Assembly: GCF_004322705.1 (NCBI RefSeq)
Contig: NZ_SIZZ01000001.1
Coordinates: 744,001-808,000, forward strand
Source of the DNA: Dyella terrae
GTDB taxonomy: Bacteria; Pseudomonadota; Gammaproteobacteria; Xanthomonadales; Rhodanobacteraceae
Reading direction: 5' to 3'
Length of the DNA: 64,000 nt
A program made the translations under genes and the position numbers. The notes under the pieces were generated by a model. That model worked only from the letters and a program-made list of their open reading frames with translations. It was not told the origin of the DNA and made no database searches. Shown piece by piece: positions 9,349 to 19,215 of this stretch (its first letter is position 1; every line of letters begins with the position of its first letter).

Positions 9349-10129
9349 GCGGGTCTTCCTTGTCACCAGTCTGATCGTTCTGGCCGGATGCACCACGACC
9401 GGTGGCAACCAGTCGACGCATAACGACATGCCGGCGCCCAAAGTCAGCAAGTCCGAACAGGCGCAGGAAGGCGCACGCATCCATACCGAGCTGGGCCAGA
9501 CGTACATGGAGAATGGCGATCTCCAGGGGGCGTTGACCAAGCTCAACAAGGCGCTGCAGTTCGATCCGAACTACGTGCCGGCACATACCGTGATCGCCGT
9601 CCTGGACGAGCGCATCAATAATCTCCCTGAAGCCGAGAAGCACTACCGCAGGGCGGTGGCGCTCGATCCTTCCAAGGGGGCGACGAACAACAACCTGGGT
9701 GCGTTCCTGTGCAAGACCGGGCGCGGCGCCGAGGCGATTCCGTACTTCCAGAAGGCGGTCACCGATCCGTTCTACCAGACCCCGGCGCTGGCGTGGACGA
9801 ATGCGGGCACCTGCCATATGGGCATGGGTGATCGTACGGCGGCGGAGGATGACTTCCGCAAGGCGATCGCGATCGATCCGCAGAACCCGGAAGCGCTGTA
9901 CCAGATCGCCAATCTGCTGTATCAACAGAACGATGCATTTCGCGCGCGTGCCTTCATCCAGCGTTTTGACTCGCTGGGCCAGCCCACGCCTGCAGGCCTG
10001 AAACTGGGCCAGGATATTGAAACCCGTCTGGGCAACAAGGATGCTGCCCTTAGCTACCGCAGGCGCTTGCAGAGCCAGTTTCCGGACTCTGAACAGGCTC
10101 GCGCCTTCGAATCTTCCGCCAGCCAATGA
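9338..10129 (+). CDS. pilW: Type IV pilus biogenesis/stability lipoprotein PilW (PilF)
   Basis: Outer-membrane pilotin needed for PilQ secretin assembly. A lipoprotein signal ends at the lipobox L-A-G-C, and tetratricopeptide repeats fill the rest ([29 protein letters not shown] and later units). ATG 9338 is preferred, with GAGAG 8 nt upstream; GTG 9329 is an alternative in the same frame. It starts inside rlmN and its stop overlaps rodZ (ATGA). The rlmN-pilW-rodZ linkage is a hallmark of Pseudomonas- and Xanthomonas-type genomes. Confidence 0.92.
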   Translation: MRLERVFLVTSLIVLAGCTTTGGNQSTHNDMPAPKVSKSEQAQEGARIHTELGQTYMENGDLQGALTKLNKALQFDPNYVPAHTVIAVLDERINNLPEAEKHYRRAVALDPSKGATNNNLGAFLCKTGRGAEAIPYFQKAVTDPFYQTPALAWTNAGTCHMGMGDRTAAEDDFRKAIAIDPQNPEALYQIANLLYQQNDAFRARAFIQRFDSLGQPTPAGLKLGQDIETRLGNKDAALSYRRRLQSQFPDSEQARAFESSASQ

Positions 10130-11139
10130 CATCCAAGCAGTCACCCTTGACCGGTCCGACCCCCGGCGAAAATGACCTGTACGATGCAAGCGAAGCAGCC
10201 GTAGAGACCCGAGTGTCCGTGCCTGCGAGTTTTGGTGCGCGTTTGCGCGCCGCACGAGAGGCGCGCGGATTCGATATCGAAAGCTGCGGACAAGCCCTGC
10301 GTCTGCCGGTGCGCGTCTTGCGCCAGCTCGAAAGCGGCGATTACAGCGGCATCGACTATCAGGTCTACCTGGGCGGGTATCTCACCAAGTACGGCCGCCA
10401 CCTCGGCGTGGACGAGGCCGCGATCCAGGATGAATTGCGGAGCTTGCGTCCGGCCGAGCCGACCCTGGTCGCCACCGGCGGTATTTCGCATTCGCGCTAC
10501 CTGATCGAACGCTACGCGCGGGCAGCTACCTATGTCGTGCTGACCGCAGCCATCGTGGTGCCGACCATCTGGCTGGGTGTGCGCGGCACGCTGGACCGTG
10601 ATGTCAGCCACCTGGCGCCGCTCGACGCCGCGCCCGTGGCGCAGAACGACGTACCGGCAACGTCCGCCTCGGTTTCCATGTCGCCGGAGGCAGCGCAACT
10701 GGCCCAGGCGAGCACTGCGCCTGCGGCACCTGCGCCGTCGGCGGTTCAGCGCGAGCAGGAACAGCAGCCGCTGATGGCGTCGATGACGCCGTTCTCGGCG
10801 CTCAGCAACAGCGATGCGGCGCAATCTCCCCGCAGCGAGCCGGAAGCCAGCACGTCGGTCGGCTCGGGCGAGCACAGCCTGGCCATCTCGGTTCCTTCGG
10901 CCAGCTGGGTGGAAGTGACCAATCAGGATGGCACTCGCCTGGAATATGGCTTGCTCGCGGCGGGCACCAGCAAGACCTATCGCAGCGACAAGCCCTTGGT
11001 GGTCCGGATTGGCAATGCCAATGGCGCGCAGGTGATGGTGGATGGTCGCCCGGTGGAACTCGATGGCTTCCGTCGCGCCAACGTGGCTCATTTCAAGGTC
11101 GAGATGCGCGACGGCAAGGCCGTCCCGTCCGGGGCCTGA
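10126..11139 (+). CDS. rodZ: Cytoskeleton-associated protein RodZ
   Basis: A 337-aa bitopic membrane protein linking MreB to the elongasome. It has a cytoplasmic Xre-type helix-turn-helix (residues about 35-90, FGARLRAAREARG through GGYLTKYGRHLGV), one transmembrane segment (YVVLTAAIVVPTIWLGV), an Ala/Pro/Ser-rich periplasmic linker and a C-terminal DUF4115 beta domain (SWVEVTNQDGTRLEYG). ATG overlaps the pilW stop by four bases. In E. coli ispG and hisS follow rodZ; here they are absent and yfgM is next. Confidence 0.92.
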   Translation: MTSKQSPLTGPTPGENDLYDASEAAVETRVSVPASFGARLRAAREARGFDIESCGQALRLPVRVLRQLESGDYSGIDYQVYLGGYLTKYGRHLGVDEAAIQDELRSLRPAEPTLVATGGISHSRYLIERYARAATYVVLTAAIVVPTIWLGVRGTLDRDVSHLAPLDAAPVAQNDVPATSASVSMSPEAAQLAQASTAPAAPAPSAVQREQEQQPLMASMTPFSALSNSDAAQSPRSEPEASTSVGSGEHSLAISVPSASWVEVTNQDGTRLEYGLLAAGTSKTYRSDKPLVVRIGNANGAQVMVDGRPVELDGFRRANVAHFKVEMRDGKAVPSGA

Positions 11140-11193
11140 TTCCGGCCTCGGCATCCACGTTAGGCCCCCCGATCGGTTATGCTTGCCCTTTAC

Positions 11194-11219
11194 CCGCCCG
11201 CCTGGCGCGGGTAGGGCGG
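11194..11219 (+). terminator. Competing hairpins between rodZ and yfgM
   Basis: CCGCCC (11194-11199) can pair with GGGCGG (11214-11219), and TACCCGC (11191-11197) with GCGGGTA (11207-11213); the two structures exclude each other. There is only a weak T stretch. It may be a partial terminator where the cluster lost ispG-hisS, or chance in a GC-rich spacer. Confidence 0.3.
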
Positions 11220-11289
11220 TTTCGCAAAAATTTTCCTGCTGGAACGAGGATTGCCATGGGTGGCATTCGTTCCCCTCAACGGTGATTGC

Positions 11290-11940
11290 ATGGCATTTGA
11301 AGCGTACGACGACTACGAACAGGGTGAACGCGTCCAGAAATGGCTGAGGCAGAACGGCCTCTCCATCGTCGTCGGTATCGCCATCGGCCTGGTCGGCATC
11401 TTTGGCTGGCAGCAGTGGAACAAGCACAAGGCCGGACACCAGGAAGAAGGTTCCGCGCTTTACGTTCAGATGCAGAATGCCGCCGCTTCGGGCAAGAACG
11501 ACAGCGCAGACGCCCTGGCCGATCAGCTGACCAAGGACTTCGCCGATACGCCGTACGCGGTGTTTGCGATGGGTGAGCGCGCCGTGCGCGAGGCCAATGC
11601 CAAGCAGTTCGACAAGGCCATGGTGTCGTTGAGCTGGGCCGAGTCCCATGCGCCGAACGAGGAGCTCAAATCCCTGATGCAGCTTCGCGTCGCCCAGTTG
11701 CAGTTGGCGCAGGACAAGGCTTCCGATGCTGTCGCGACGCTCGATCGAATGAATGCCAAGCATTTTGCGGGCCTGGCTCAGGAACTACGCGGCGATGCGC
11801 AGGTCAAGCTTGGTCGCCCGGATGAGGCGCGCAAGGCCTACCAGGCGGCCTTGGCCGCGATGGGCGAGGGTGCGCCGCAACGCGGCGCCTTGCAGTTGAA
11901 ACTAGACAATCTGGCTGTGGCCGGGAAGCAGGGTGCATGA
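11290..11940 (+). CDS. yfgM: YfgM-family ancillary SecYEG subunit, TPR protein
   Basis: A 216-aa inner-membrane protein. A short acidic cytoplasmic N terminus (AFEAYDDYEQGERVQKWLRQNG) is followed by one transmembrane helix (SIVVGIAIGLVGIFGW) and periplasmic tetratricopeptide repeats. YfgM binds the Sec translocon and PpiD and helps periplasmic folding. The start at 11290 matches the conserved YfgM N terminus; the frame opens 13 codons earlier. The stop overlaps bamB (ATGA), as in E. coli where yfgM, bamB and der are adjacent. Confidence 0.9.
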   Translation: MAFEAYDDYEQGERVQKWLRQNGLSIVVGIAIGLVGIFGWQQWNKHKAGHQEEGSALYVQMQNAAASGKNDSADALADQLTKDFADTPYAVFAMGERAVREANAKQFDKAMVSLSWAESHAPNEELKSLMQLRVAQLQLAQDKASDAVATLDRMNAKHFAGLAQELRGDAQVKLGRPDEARKAYQAALAAMGEGAPQRGALQLKLDNLAVAGKQGA

Positions 11941-13148
11941 AAGCTGGGGCAATGAAACGGGCTTTGCTGATCACGCTGACGTCCTTGGTGGCGCTCGCGG
12001 GCTGCCATAATTTCAAGAAGGAAAACGTCCAGCCGCCGACGCCTCTGGACAAGGATTTCAAGGCGACCGCGCAGGTCAAGCGCCTGTGGACCAGCAGCAT
12101 TGGTGATGGCGCCCGTGACAGCGGCATCCGCCTGCGTCCGGCCTTCGCCGACGGCGTGCTTTACGCCGCGTCCGTGGACGGCAAGATCGCTGCATTTGAC
12201 GCCAACAGCGGCAAGACGCTGTGGTCGAAGAGCTCCAGCACGCATGGCTGGTTTGGCTGGGGCGACAAGAAGCGCCCGGATGCGTTCTACGCCGGTGGCC
12301 CGGCTGTATCGGGCGACCTGGTTGCCATCGGTACGCTCGATGGCCACGTCTATGGCATCGGCGCGAAGGACGGCAGTCCGCGCTGGGAGGCTCGCGTCAG
12401 CTCCGAAGTGCTCGCTGCGCCTTCCATCGTCGGTGGTCTGGTGGTCGTGCGTACGGCCGACGGTCGCCTGTACGGCCTCGACGCCAGCAATGGCGAGCGT
12501 CGCTGGGCGTACGACCAGGGCAGCGTGCCGCTGCTGAGCCTGCGTGGCAACGGCCCCCTGATGGTGGCCAATGGCGTGGTCTTCTTCGGTAGCGACAACG
12601 GCAAGCTCGTGGCGTTGCGCCTGGACAACGGCGAAAAGCTGTGGGAACAGACCATGGCTGGCGGCGAAGGCCGCACCGAAATCGATCGTCTCAATGACGC
12701 CGACGGCAGCATCCTGCTTGACGGCAGCACCCTCTACGGTGCGGCCTATCACGGCAACCTGATTGCCGTTGACGGTCCCAGCGGTCGTCCGCTGTGGGGT
12801 CGCCCGTTCTCGACGTTTACCTCGATCGATCTGGGCGGCAATGCGATTTACGCCGTCAACGACGAGTCGCAGGTGTGGGCGTTCGACAAGAGCGGTGGCT
12901 CCGACATGTGGAAGAGCGACAAGCTCAAGTACCGCTGGCTCACCGGCCCGGCCGTGCAGGGCAATTACGTGGTCGTTGCCGACATGGAAGGCTACATCCA
13001 CTGGCTGCAGGGCAGCGACGGCTCGCTGGCCGCGCGTGAGCGCCTGTCCAAAAAACCCATTCGTGCCCAGCCTCTTGTTGTGGGCGACACCGTGTATGTC
13101 GAAGACGTAAAGGGCCATATCGGCGCTTACCGTCTCGACACGCACTGA
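11937..13148 (+). CDS. bamB: Outer-membrane assembly lipoprotein BamB
   Basis: A subunit of the BAM complex that inserts beta-barrel proteins in the outer membrane. The 403-aa precursor has a lipoprotein signal ending in L-A-G-C and a PQQ-like eight-bladed propeller visible as repeats of A.DA.sGk.lWs (for example AFDANSGKTLWS and GLDASNGERRWAY). Start 11937 overlaps the yfgM stop; ATG 11952 (MKRALLITL) would also leave an intact signal peptide. It lies directly upstream of der. Confidence 0.94.
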   Translation: MKAGAMKRALLITLTSLVALAGCHNFKKENVQPPTPLDKDFKATAQVKRLWTSSIGDGARDSGIRLRPAFADGVLYAASVDGKIAAFDANSGKTLWSKSSSTHGWFGWGDKKRPDAFYAGGPAVSGDLVAIGTLDGHVYGIGAKDGSPRWEARVSSEVLAAPSIVGGLVVVRTADGRLYGLDASNGERRWAYDQGSVPLLSLRGNGPLMVANGVVFFGSDNGKLVALRLDNGEKLWEQTMAGGEGRTEIDRLNDADGSILLDGSTLYGAAYHGNLIAVDGPSGRPLWGRPFSTFTSIDLGGNAIYAVNDESQVWAFDKSGGSDMWKSDKLKYRWLTGPAVQGNYVVVADMEGYIHWLQGSDGSLAARERLSKKPIRAQPLVVGDTVYVEDVKGHIGAYRLDTH

Positions 13149-13170
13149 TCGCAAGGATTCGTGCTTTACC

Positions 13171-14568
13171 ATGCTGCCCGTCGTCGCCCTGGTCGGTCGT
13201 CCCAATGTCGGTAAATCGACCCTCTTCAACGCGCTGACGCGCAGTCGTGACGCGCTCGTGGCTGACATGCCCGGCGTGACACGCGACCGCCACTACGGTG
13301 TCTGCCGCACGGGCGAACGCCCCTTCGTCGTCGTCGACACCGGCGGTCTGTCCGGTGTCGAGGAAGGACTCGATGCGCTGACGGCGCAGCAGGTCAGACT
13401 GGCCATTGACGAAGCCCAGGTGCTGGTCTTCGTGGTCGATGCGCGCGACGGCCTGCTCCCGCAGGACCGGGCCATCCTTGATGACCTGCGTCGCAGCGGC
13501 AAGCCCATCATTGCCGCGGTCAACAAGACTGACGGACTGGACCTGCAGAACGCCATGGCGGAGTTCTCGGTGTTCGGTCTGTCGTCGACGTTGCCGCTGT
13601 CGGCTGCGCACAACCGTGGCACGCCAGAGCTGGTGGCGGCCGTCCTGCCGATGCTGCCCGAAGACGCCCATGAGGAGCTCGCTCCCGGCGAAGACGACAG
13701 CATCCGTGTGGCTATCGTCGGCCGACCGAACGCGGGCAAGTCCACCCTGATCAATCGCTTGCTGGGCGAAGATCGCCTGATTGTCTCCAGCGTTGCGGGT
13801 ACGACACGCGATCCGATTCGCGTTCCGGTGGAACGCGATGGCAAGCGCTACACGCTCATCGATACCGCCGGTGTACGCCGCAAGGCGCGCGTGGATGAGG
13901 GCGTGGAGAAATTCAGCGTCATCAAGACGCTTCAGTCCATGGCTGCCGCACAGGTCGTCGTGGTGTTGATCGATGCGCGCGAAAACCTCGCTGACCAGGA
14001 TCTTCACCTCATCGGTCACGCCGTTGAAGAAGGCCGCGCGCTCGTTATCGCGGTGAACAAATGGGACGGCATGGACGCGTACCAGCGCGAACAGTGCCAG
14101 CGCGCGCTGGAGCGCCGCCTTCAGTTTGTCGACTGGGCCAAGAATGTCTTCATCTCGGCGCTACACGGTTCGGGCCTGCGCGAGCTGATGCGCGCCATCG
14201 TGCGCGCGCATCATGCGGCGACGGTCGAGCTGGGCTCCTCCGAGCTGACCAAGACGCTCGAGCGTGCCTACGAGGCCTACCAGCCGCCGCTGGTTCGTGG
14301 TCACGCGCCCAAGCTGCGTTTCGCGCACCCGGGCGGGACCAATCCGCCAACCATCGTCATTCACGGCAGCCGCACCAAACACATCGCTCCGGCCTACCGT
14401 CGCTATCTGGAAGGCTTCTTCCGCAAGCGTTTCAAGCTGGAAGGCACGCCCATTCGCATCGATTTTCGCGACGGTGAGAACCCGTTTGCAGGCAAGCGCA
14501 ATGTCCTGACCGAGGCTCAGGTGCGCAAGCGCCAGCGCATGATTCGCGAAATGAAGCGCCGCAAGTAA
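13171..14568 (+). CDS. der: Ribosome-assembly GTPase Der (EngA)
   Basis: Essential double-GTPase needed for 50S ribosome assembly. The 465-aa protein has two G domains, with P-loops GRPNVGKST (near residue 9) and GRPNAGKST (near 188). Each has its own DTAG/DTGG and NKxD motif (NKTDG, NKWDG). A C-terminal KH-like domain ends in a basic tail. It ends the housekeeping cluster started at ndk. Confidence 0.97.
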   Translation: MLPVVALVGRPNVGKSTLFNALTRSRDALVADMPGVTRDRHYGVCRTGERPFVVVDTGGLSGVEEGLDALTAQQVRLAIDEAQVLVFVVDARDGLLPQDRAILDDLRRSGKPIIAAVNKTDGLDLQNAMAEFSVFGLSSTLPLSAAHNRGTPELVAAVLPMLPEDAHEELAPGEDDSIRVAIVGRPNAGKSTLINRLLGEDRLIVSSVAGTTRDPIRVPVERDGKRYTLIDTAGVRRKARVDEGVEKFSVIKTLQSMAAAQVVVVLIDARENLADQDLHLIGHAVEEGRALVIAVNKWDGMDAYQREQCQRALERRLQFVDWAKNVFISALHGSGLRELMRAIVRAHHAATVELGSSELTKTLERAYEAYQPPLVRGHAPKLRFAHPGGTNPPTIVIHGSRTKHIAPAYRRYLEGFFRKRFKLEGTPIRIDFRDGENPFAGKRNVLTEAQVRKRQRMIREMKRRK

Positions 14569-14673
14569 GGCCCATGGGGGAGGCGGGCGGTGCCCGCCGG
14601 TTGTGTTCTGCGTGGAGGTGCCTATATCGGGTGGTGTCGCCCAAGGCCCGTCATCAGGCATACACTCCGCGCC

Positions 14674-15840
14674 ATGTCCGAACCCCTCAATCGCGAAAGC
14701 TGGCTGGCTGCGCTGCGCCAGCGCATTCCTGAGATTTCTCCCGCCGAAGCCCTGGCGCTTCAGGCGCGCGGTGCCCTGCTGGTCGATGTTCGTGAAGATC
14801 ATGAACGCGCTGATGGCTCCCCGGTGGGTGCCCTGGGTCTCTCTCGAGGCTTCCTGGAGTTGCGCATCGAGCAAAGTGCGGCCGATCGCACGCAAACCAT
14901 TCTGGCCCTGTGCGGCAGCGGCCAGCGCTCGCTGTTGGCAGCCGAAGCGCTGCAACGCATGGGGTATACCGACGTCCACTCGGTGGCCGGCGGCTTCAAT
15001 CGCTGGAAGGCCGAGGGTTTGCCGGTCGCCAAAAGCGCGATGGATGCCGACGCAGCCGACCGCTATTCACGCCAGCTGCGCTTGCCGCAGGTGGGGGAGG
15101 CGGGCCAGGAAAAACTGGGCAAGGCCCGCATTGCGTTGCTCGGCGCGGGTGGCCTGGGTGCGCCCGCGTCCTTGTACCTCGTGGCGGCCGGCGTCGGGCA
15201 CATCACCCTGATCGATGACGATCGTGTCGAGCGCTCGAACCTCCATCGTCAGGTCGTGCACACGGATTCGCGCGTTGGCATGTACAAGACCGAGTCGGCG
15301 CGACTCACCCTGAACGCACTCAATCCACGTGTGCACGTCGAAACACGCGAAGCGCGCTTGCGTGCCGACAACGTCGAAGCCCTGCTTGCCGGTCACGATC
15401 TGGTGATCGATGGCGCGGACAACTTTCCGGCGCGATACCTCATTGCCGCGGCATCGCAGCGCCTCGGGCTGCCCATGATCTATGGCGCCGTGGAGCGCTT
15501 CACCGGGCAACTCAGTACGTTCGATCCCCGACGGACCGACTCACCGTGCTACCGCTGCCTTTTCCCCGAACCGCCTTCGGCAGCCGAGGCACCCAACTGC
15601 AGCGAGGCAGGCGTGCTAGGTGTGTTGCCGGGACTGGTGGGCCTGCTGCAGGCAACCGAAGCACTCAAGCTGATCCTGGGTCTGGGGGAGCCGCTGGTCG
15701 GGCGCTTGTTGCAGTTCGATGCCCTGGGCATGCATTTCCGCGAGAGCCGCCTCGCACGTGATCCGGAATGCCCGGGTTGCGGTGCTGCCTCAAGCCAGGT
15801 CGATTACGAAGACATCGCTCAGCTTTGCTCCGTCGGCTGA
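14674..15840 (+). CDS. moeB: Rhodanese-MoeB/ThiF fusion (sulfur-carrier adenylyltransferase)
   Basis: A 388-aa E1-like enzyme that adenylates the C terminus of a ubiquitin-like sulfur carrier such as MoaD or ThiS. Residues 1-115 are a rhodanese domain with the persulfide cysteine C80 in LCGSGQRS. Residues from about 128 form the ThiF/MoeB domain with nucleotide motif G157-A-G-G-L-G, the DDDRVERSNLHRQ segment and zinc cysteines CYRC and CPGC. An internal cysteine lies in PNCSEAG. Eukaryotic MOCS3 has the rhodanese at the C terminus, so the order is reversed here. Its 3' end overlaps the convergent GNAT gene by 22 bp. Confidence 0.88.
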   Translation: MSEPLNRESWLAALRQRIPEISPAEALALQARGALLVDVREDHERADGSPVGALGLSRGFLELRIEQSAADRTQTILALCGSGQRSLLAAEALQRMGYTDVHSVAGGFNRWKAEGLPVAKSAMDADAADRYSRQLRLPQVGEAGQEKLGKARIALLGAGGLGAPASLYLVAAGVGHITLIDDDRVERSNLHRQVVHTDSRVGMYKTESARLTLNALNPRVHVETREARLRADNVEALLAGHDLVIDGADNFPARYLIAAASQRLGLPMIYGAVERFTGQLSTFDPRRTDSPCYRCLFPEPPSAAEAPNCSEAGVLGVLPGLVGLLQATEALKLILGLGEPLVGRLLQFDALGMHFRESRLARDPECPGCGAASSQVDYEDIAQLCSVG

Positions 15841-16406
15841 GCGAAATCCGAGGCCACAAACGCATAGACCGCCGCGTCTGTGGCGACGTCGCGGAGGAGC
15901 AGGCGCTGTCGGGCGATGCCTTCGAATGATGCGCCCGCCTTCTTTGCGCAGCGTCGGCTGGCGACGTTGTCGATGGCGCACACGATCTCGACACGCACCA
16001 GGTTCAGTCGTTCGATGCCGAAACGCGCCACGATTGGAACCGCTGCCGGGGCGAGCCCTTCGCCCTGTCGACTGCGGCGGATCCAGTAGCCGAGGTTAGC
16101 GTTGCGATGCTCGCGGTGGAGCTGGTTGAGACCCATGCCGCCGACGATCTCGCCCGAGTCCTGGTCCGCGAGGGCAAAGGCAAACACTTCGCCGCGCGTC
16201 CAGCCTTCGCCGGCAAAGTCGATCCAGGACTCACTCTGCGCCAGTGCATACCCCGAATGACACCACGGCAGCCATCGCCCCACCGTCTCGATGGACTCCG
16301 TGGCGGCGGCATAGAGCCCCGGCGCGTCCGAGGGCAGCCAGGGCCGCAGCACGACGCCCGTGCCGGGAATCGGGAAGCTGGGCCAGGGGAGGGGTTGGTC
16401 GTCCAT
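15819..16406 (-). CDS. GNAT-family N-acetyltransferase, RimJ/RimL type
   Basis: A 195-aa acetyltransferase with the typical RimJ/RimL opening (GVVLRPWLPSDAPGLYAA), the NLGYWIRRSRQGEGLA acetyl-CoA loop (motif A) and the ERLNLVRVEIVCAIDNVASRRCAKKAGASFEG block. The start at 16406 (MDDQPLPWPSF) is chosen because upstream residues are not conserved in this family and the folD promoter occupies that DNA. The substrate could be a ribosomal protein N terminus or a small molecule. Divergent from folD. Confidence 0.82.
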   Translation of the reverse strand: MDDQPLPWPSFPIPGTGVVLRPWLPSDAPGLYAAATESIETVGRWLPWCHSGYALAQSESWIDFAGEGWTRGEVFAFALADQDSGEIVGGMGLNQLHREHRNANLGYWIRRSRQGEGLAPAAVPIVARFGIERLNLVRVEIVCAIDNVASRRCAKKAGASFEGIARQRLLLRDVATDAAVYAFVASDFAQPTEQS

Positions 16407-16416
16407 GCGGAATCGT

Positions 16417-16445
16417 TTGTGTGCGTATGGGTGAGCCACGATAAT
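16417..16445 (+). promoter_or_regulatory. Sigma-70 promoter of folD
   Basis: TTGTGT (16417-16422), a 17-nt spacer, then GATAAT (16440-16445). The expected start of transcription falls in ATCTTTGCAG (16450-16459), about 20 nt before the folD ATG. Confidence 0.6.
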
Positions 16446-16471
16446 GCACATCTTTGCAGGCAATCACGACC

Positions 16472-17326
16472 ATGACCGCACGCATCATCGACGGTAAGCG
16501 CATCGCCAGGGACCTGCTCGACCGCATCGGCCGTCGCGTGGCTGAGCGCAAGGCCAAGGGCCATGCCGAGCCCGGCCTGGCCGTGGTCCTGGTGGGAGAT
16601 GACCCGGCGTCGGCCGTTTACGTGCGTAACAAGCGTGCTGCATGCAAGCAGGTGGGCTTCCGCTCATTCGGCTACGACCTGCCGGCAAGCACCACCCAGG
16701 AAGAGCTCTTCGCGCTGATCGACCAGCTCAATGCTGACCCGGCCGTGGACGGCATCCTCGTGCAGTCACCGCTCCCCGAGCACATCGACGAAGACGCCCT
16801 GGTGGACCGCATCGATGCCTCCAAGGATGTGGACGGCTTCCAGGCGGTCAATATCGGTCGACTGGCCTTGCGCCGGTTCGGTCTTCGCCCGTGCACGCCG
16901 CGCGGCGTCATGACCTTGCTGGGACATACCGATCGTCCGGTGCGCGGGCAGCACGCCGTCGTGGTTGGCGTATCCAACCATGTCGGGCGCCCGCTGCTGC
17001 TGGAGCTGCTGATCGCCGGCTGCACCACCACATGCTGCCATCGCTTCACCCGCGATCTCGAAAGCCACATCCGCCAGGCGGACATCGTCATCGTGGCGGT
17101 CGGCAAGCCGGGGCTGGTGAAGGGCGAATGGATCAAGCCCGGTGCCGTGGTCATCGATGTGGGTATCAATCGCCTTGAAGACGGCCGACTGGTGGGTGAC
17201 GTCGAGTTCGAACCGGCCTCCGCGCGCGCCAGCTGGATTACACCGGTCCCGGGTGGCGTGGGTCCGATGACGGTGGCGACCCTCCTGGAGAACACGCTGG
17301 AAGCCGCAGAGTCGCGGGCCGCTTAA
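16472..17326 (+). CDS. folD: Methylenetetrahydrofolate dehydrogenase/cyclohydrolase FolD
   Basis: Interconverts 5,10-methylene- and 10-formyl-tetrahydrofolate, supplying one-carbon units for purines. The 284-aa enzyme shows [13 protein letters not shown] (catalytic Tyr/Lys), [13 protein letters not shown], the KDVDGF loop and [13 protein letters not shown]. In the NADP loop the usual GRSNIVGRP reads G-V167-S-N-H170-V-G-R-P, so an arginine normally near the cofactor phosphate is missing; cofactor preference could differ. The start at 16472 follows the promoter described. A hairpin terminator follows. Confidence 0.95.
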   Translation: MTARIIDGKRIARDLLDRIGRRVAERKAKGHAEPGLAVVLVGDDPASAVYVRNKRAACKQVGFRSFGYDLPASTTQEELFALIDQLNADPAVDGILVQSPLPEHIDEDALVDRIDASKDVDGFQAVNIGRLALRRFGLRPCTPRGVMTLLGHTDRPVRGQHAVVVGVSNHVGRPLLLELLIAGCTTTCCHRFTRDLESHIRQADIVIVAVGKPGLVKGEWIKPGAVVIDVGINRLEDGRLVGDVEFEPASARASWITPVPGGVGPMTVATLLENTLEAAESRAA

Positions 17327-17356
17327 GGCGCTCCATCTGCTGGCCGCGCTGTCGGT

Positions 17357-17382
17357 CCGCACCCGGATGGGGTGTCGGTTTT
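17357..17382 (+). terminator. folD terminator
   Basis: CCG-CACCC (17357-17364) pairs with GGGTG-CGG (17370-17378) around a 5-nt loop, with one bulged T. Four T residues follow (17379-17382). Confidence 0.6.
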
Positions 17383-17541
17383 CGCCTTGCGGGGTGGGGC
17401 AAGTTGACGCAGCTTTCGTTCTTGCGGCGCTGTCCGTGTGCAGGAGTCGCATGGCAGTCATGCGCCGCGCAGGCCTTGCGAATACGACACCCCGCCCACA
17501 CAACGCCCGTCATCGCGCTGGCGGCGCCCGGGCCATCGGCG

Positions 17542-19031
<1,490 letters not shown>

Positions 19032-19106
19032 GGGAGCGAGGGACCGGCGCGAAGAGCATGGCATCCATGGCCACGACCTCTTCCCTCCGGACAGCGCTGG
19101 ACGAAG

Positions 19107-19128
19107 GCGCGGCTTTGGCCGCGCTTTT
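19107..19128 (+). terminator. guaB terminator
   Basis: Perfect 7-bp stem GCGCGGC (19107-19113) / GCCGCGC (19118-19124) with loop TTTG, then TTTT. It lies between guaB and guaA. Confidence 0.8.
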
Positions 19129-19215
19129 CGTTAAGGGCCCCTGATTCGCCGACAACATATCGTTCGCCACCTGCCTCCATCGCGTCGACATATTTTTCAG
19201 TTCATGGCCTCCGCA

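Noticed and set aside
7573-9549. 658-codon minus-strand open frame across ndk and rlmN
   Set aside because: Composition is of an antisense frame and it spans two well-identified genes.
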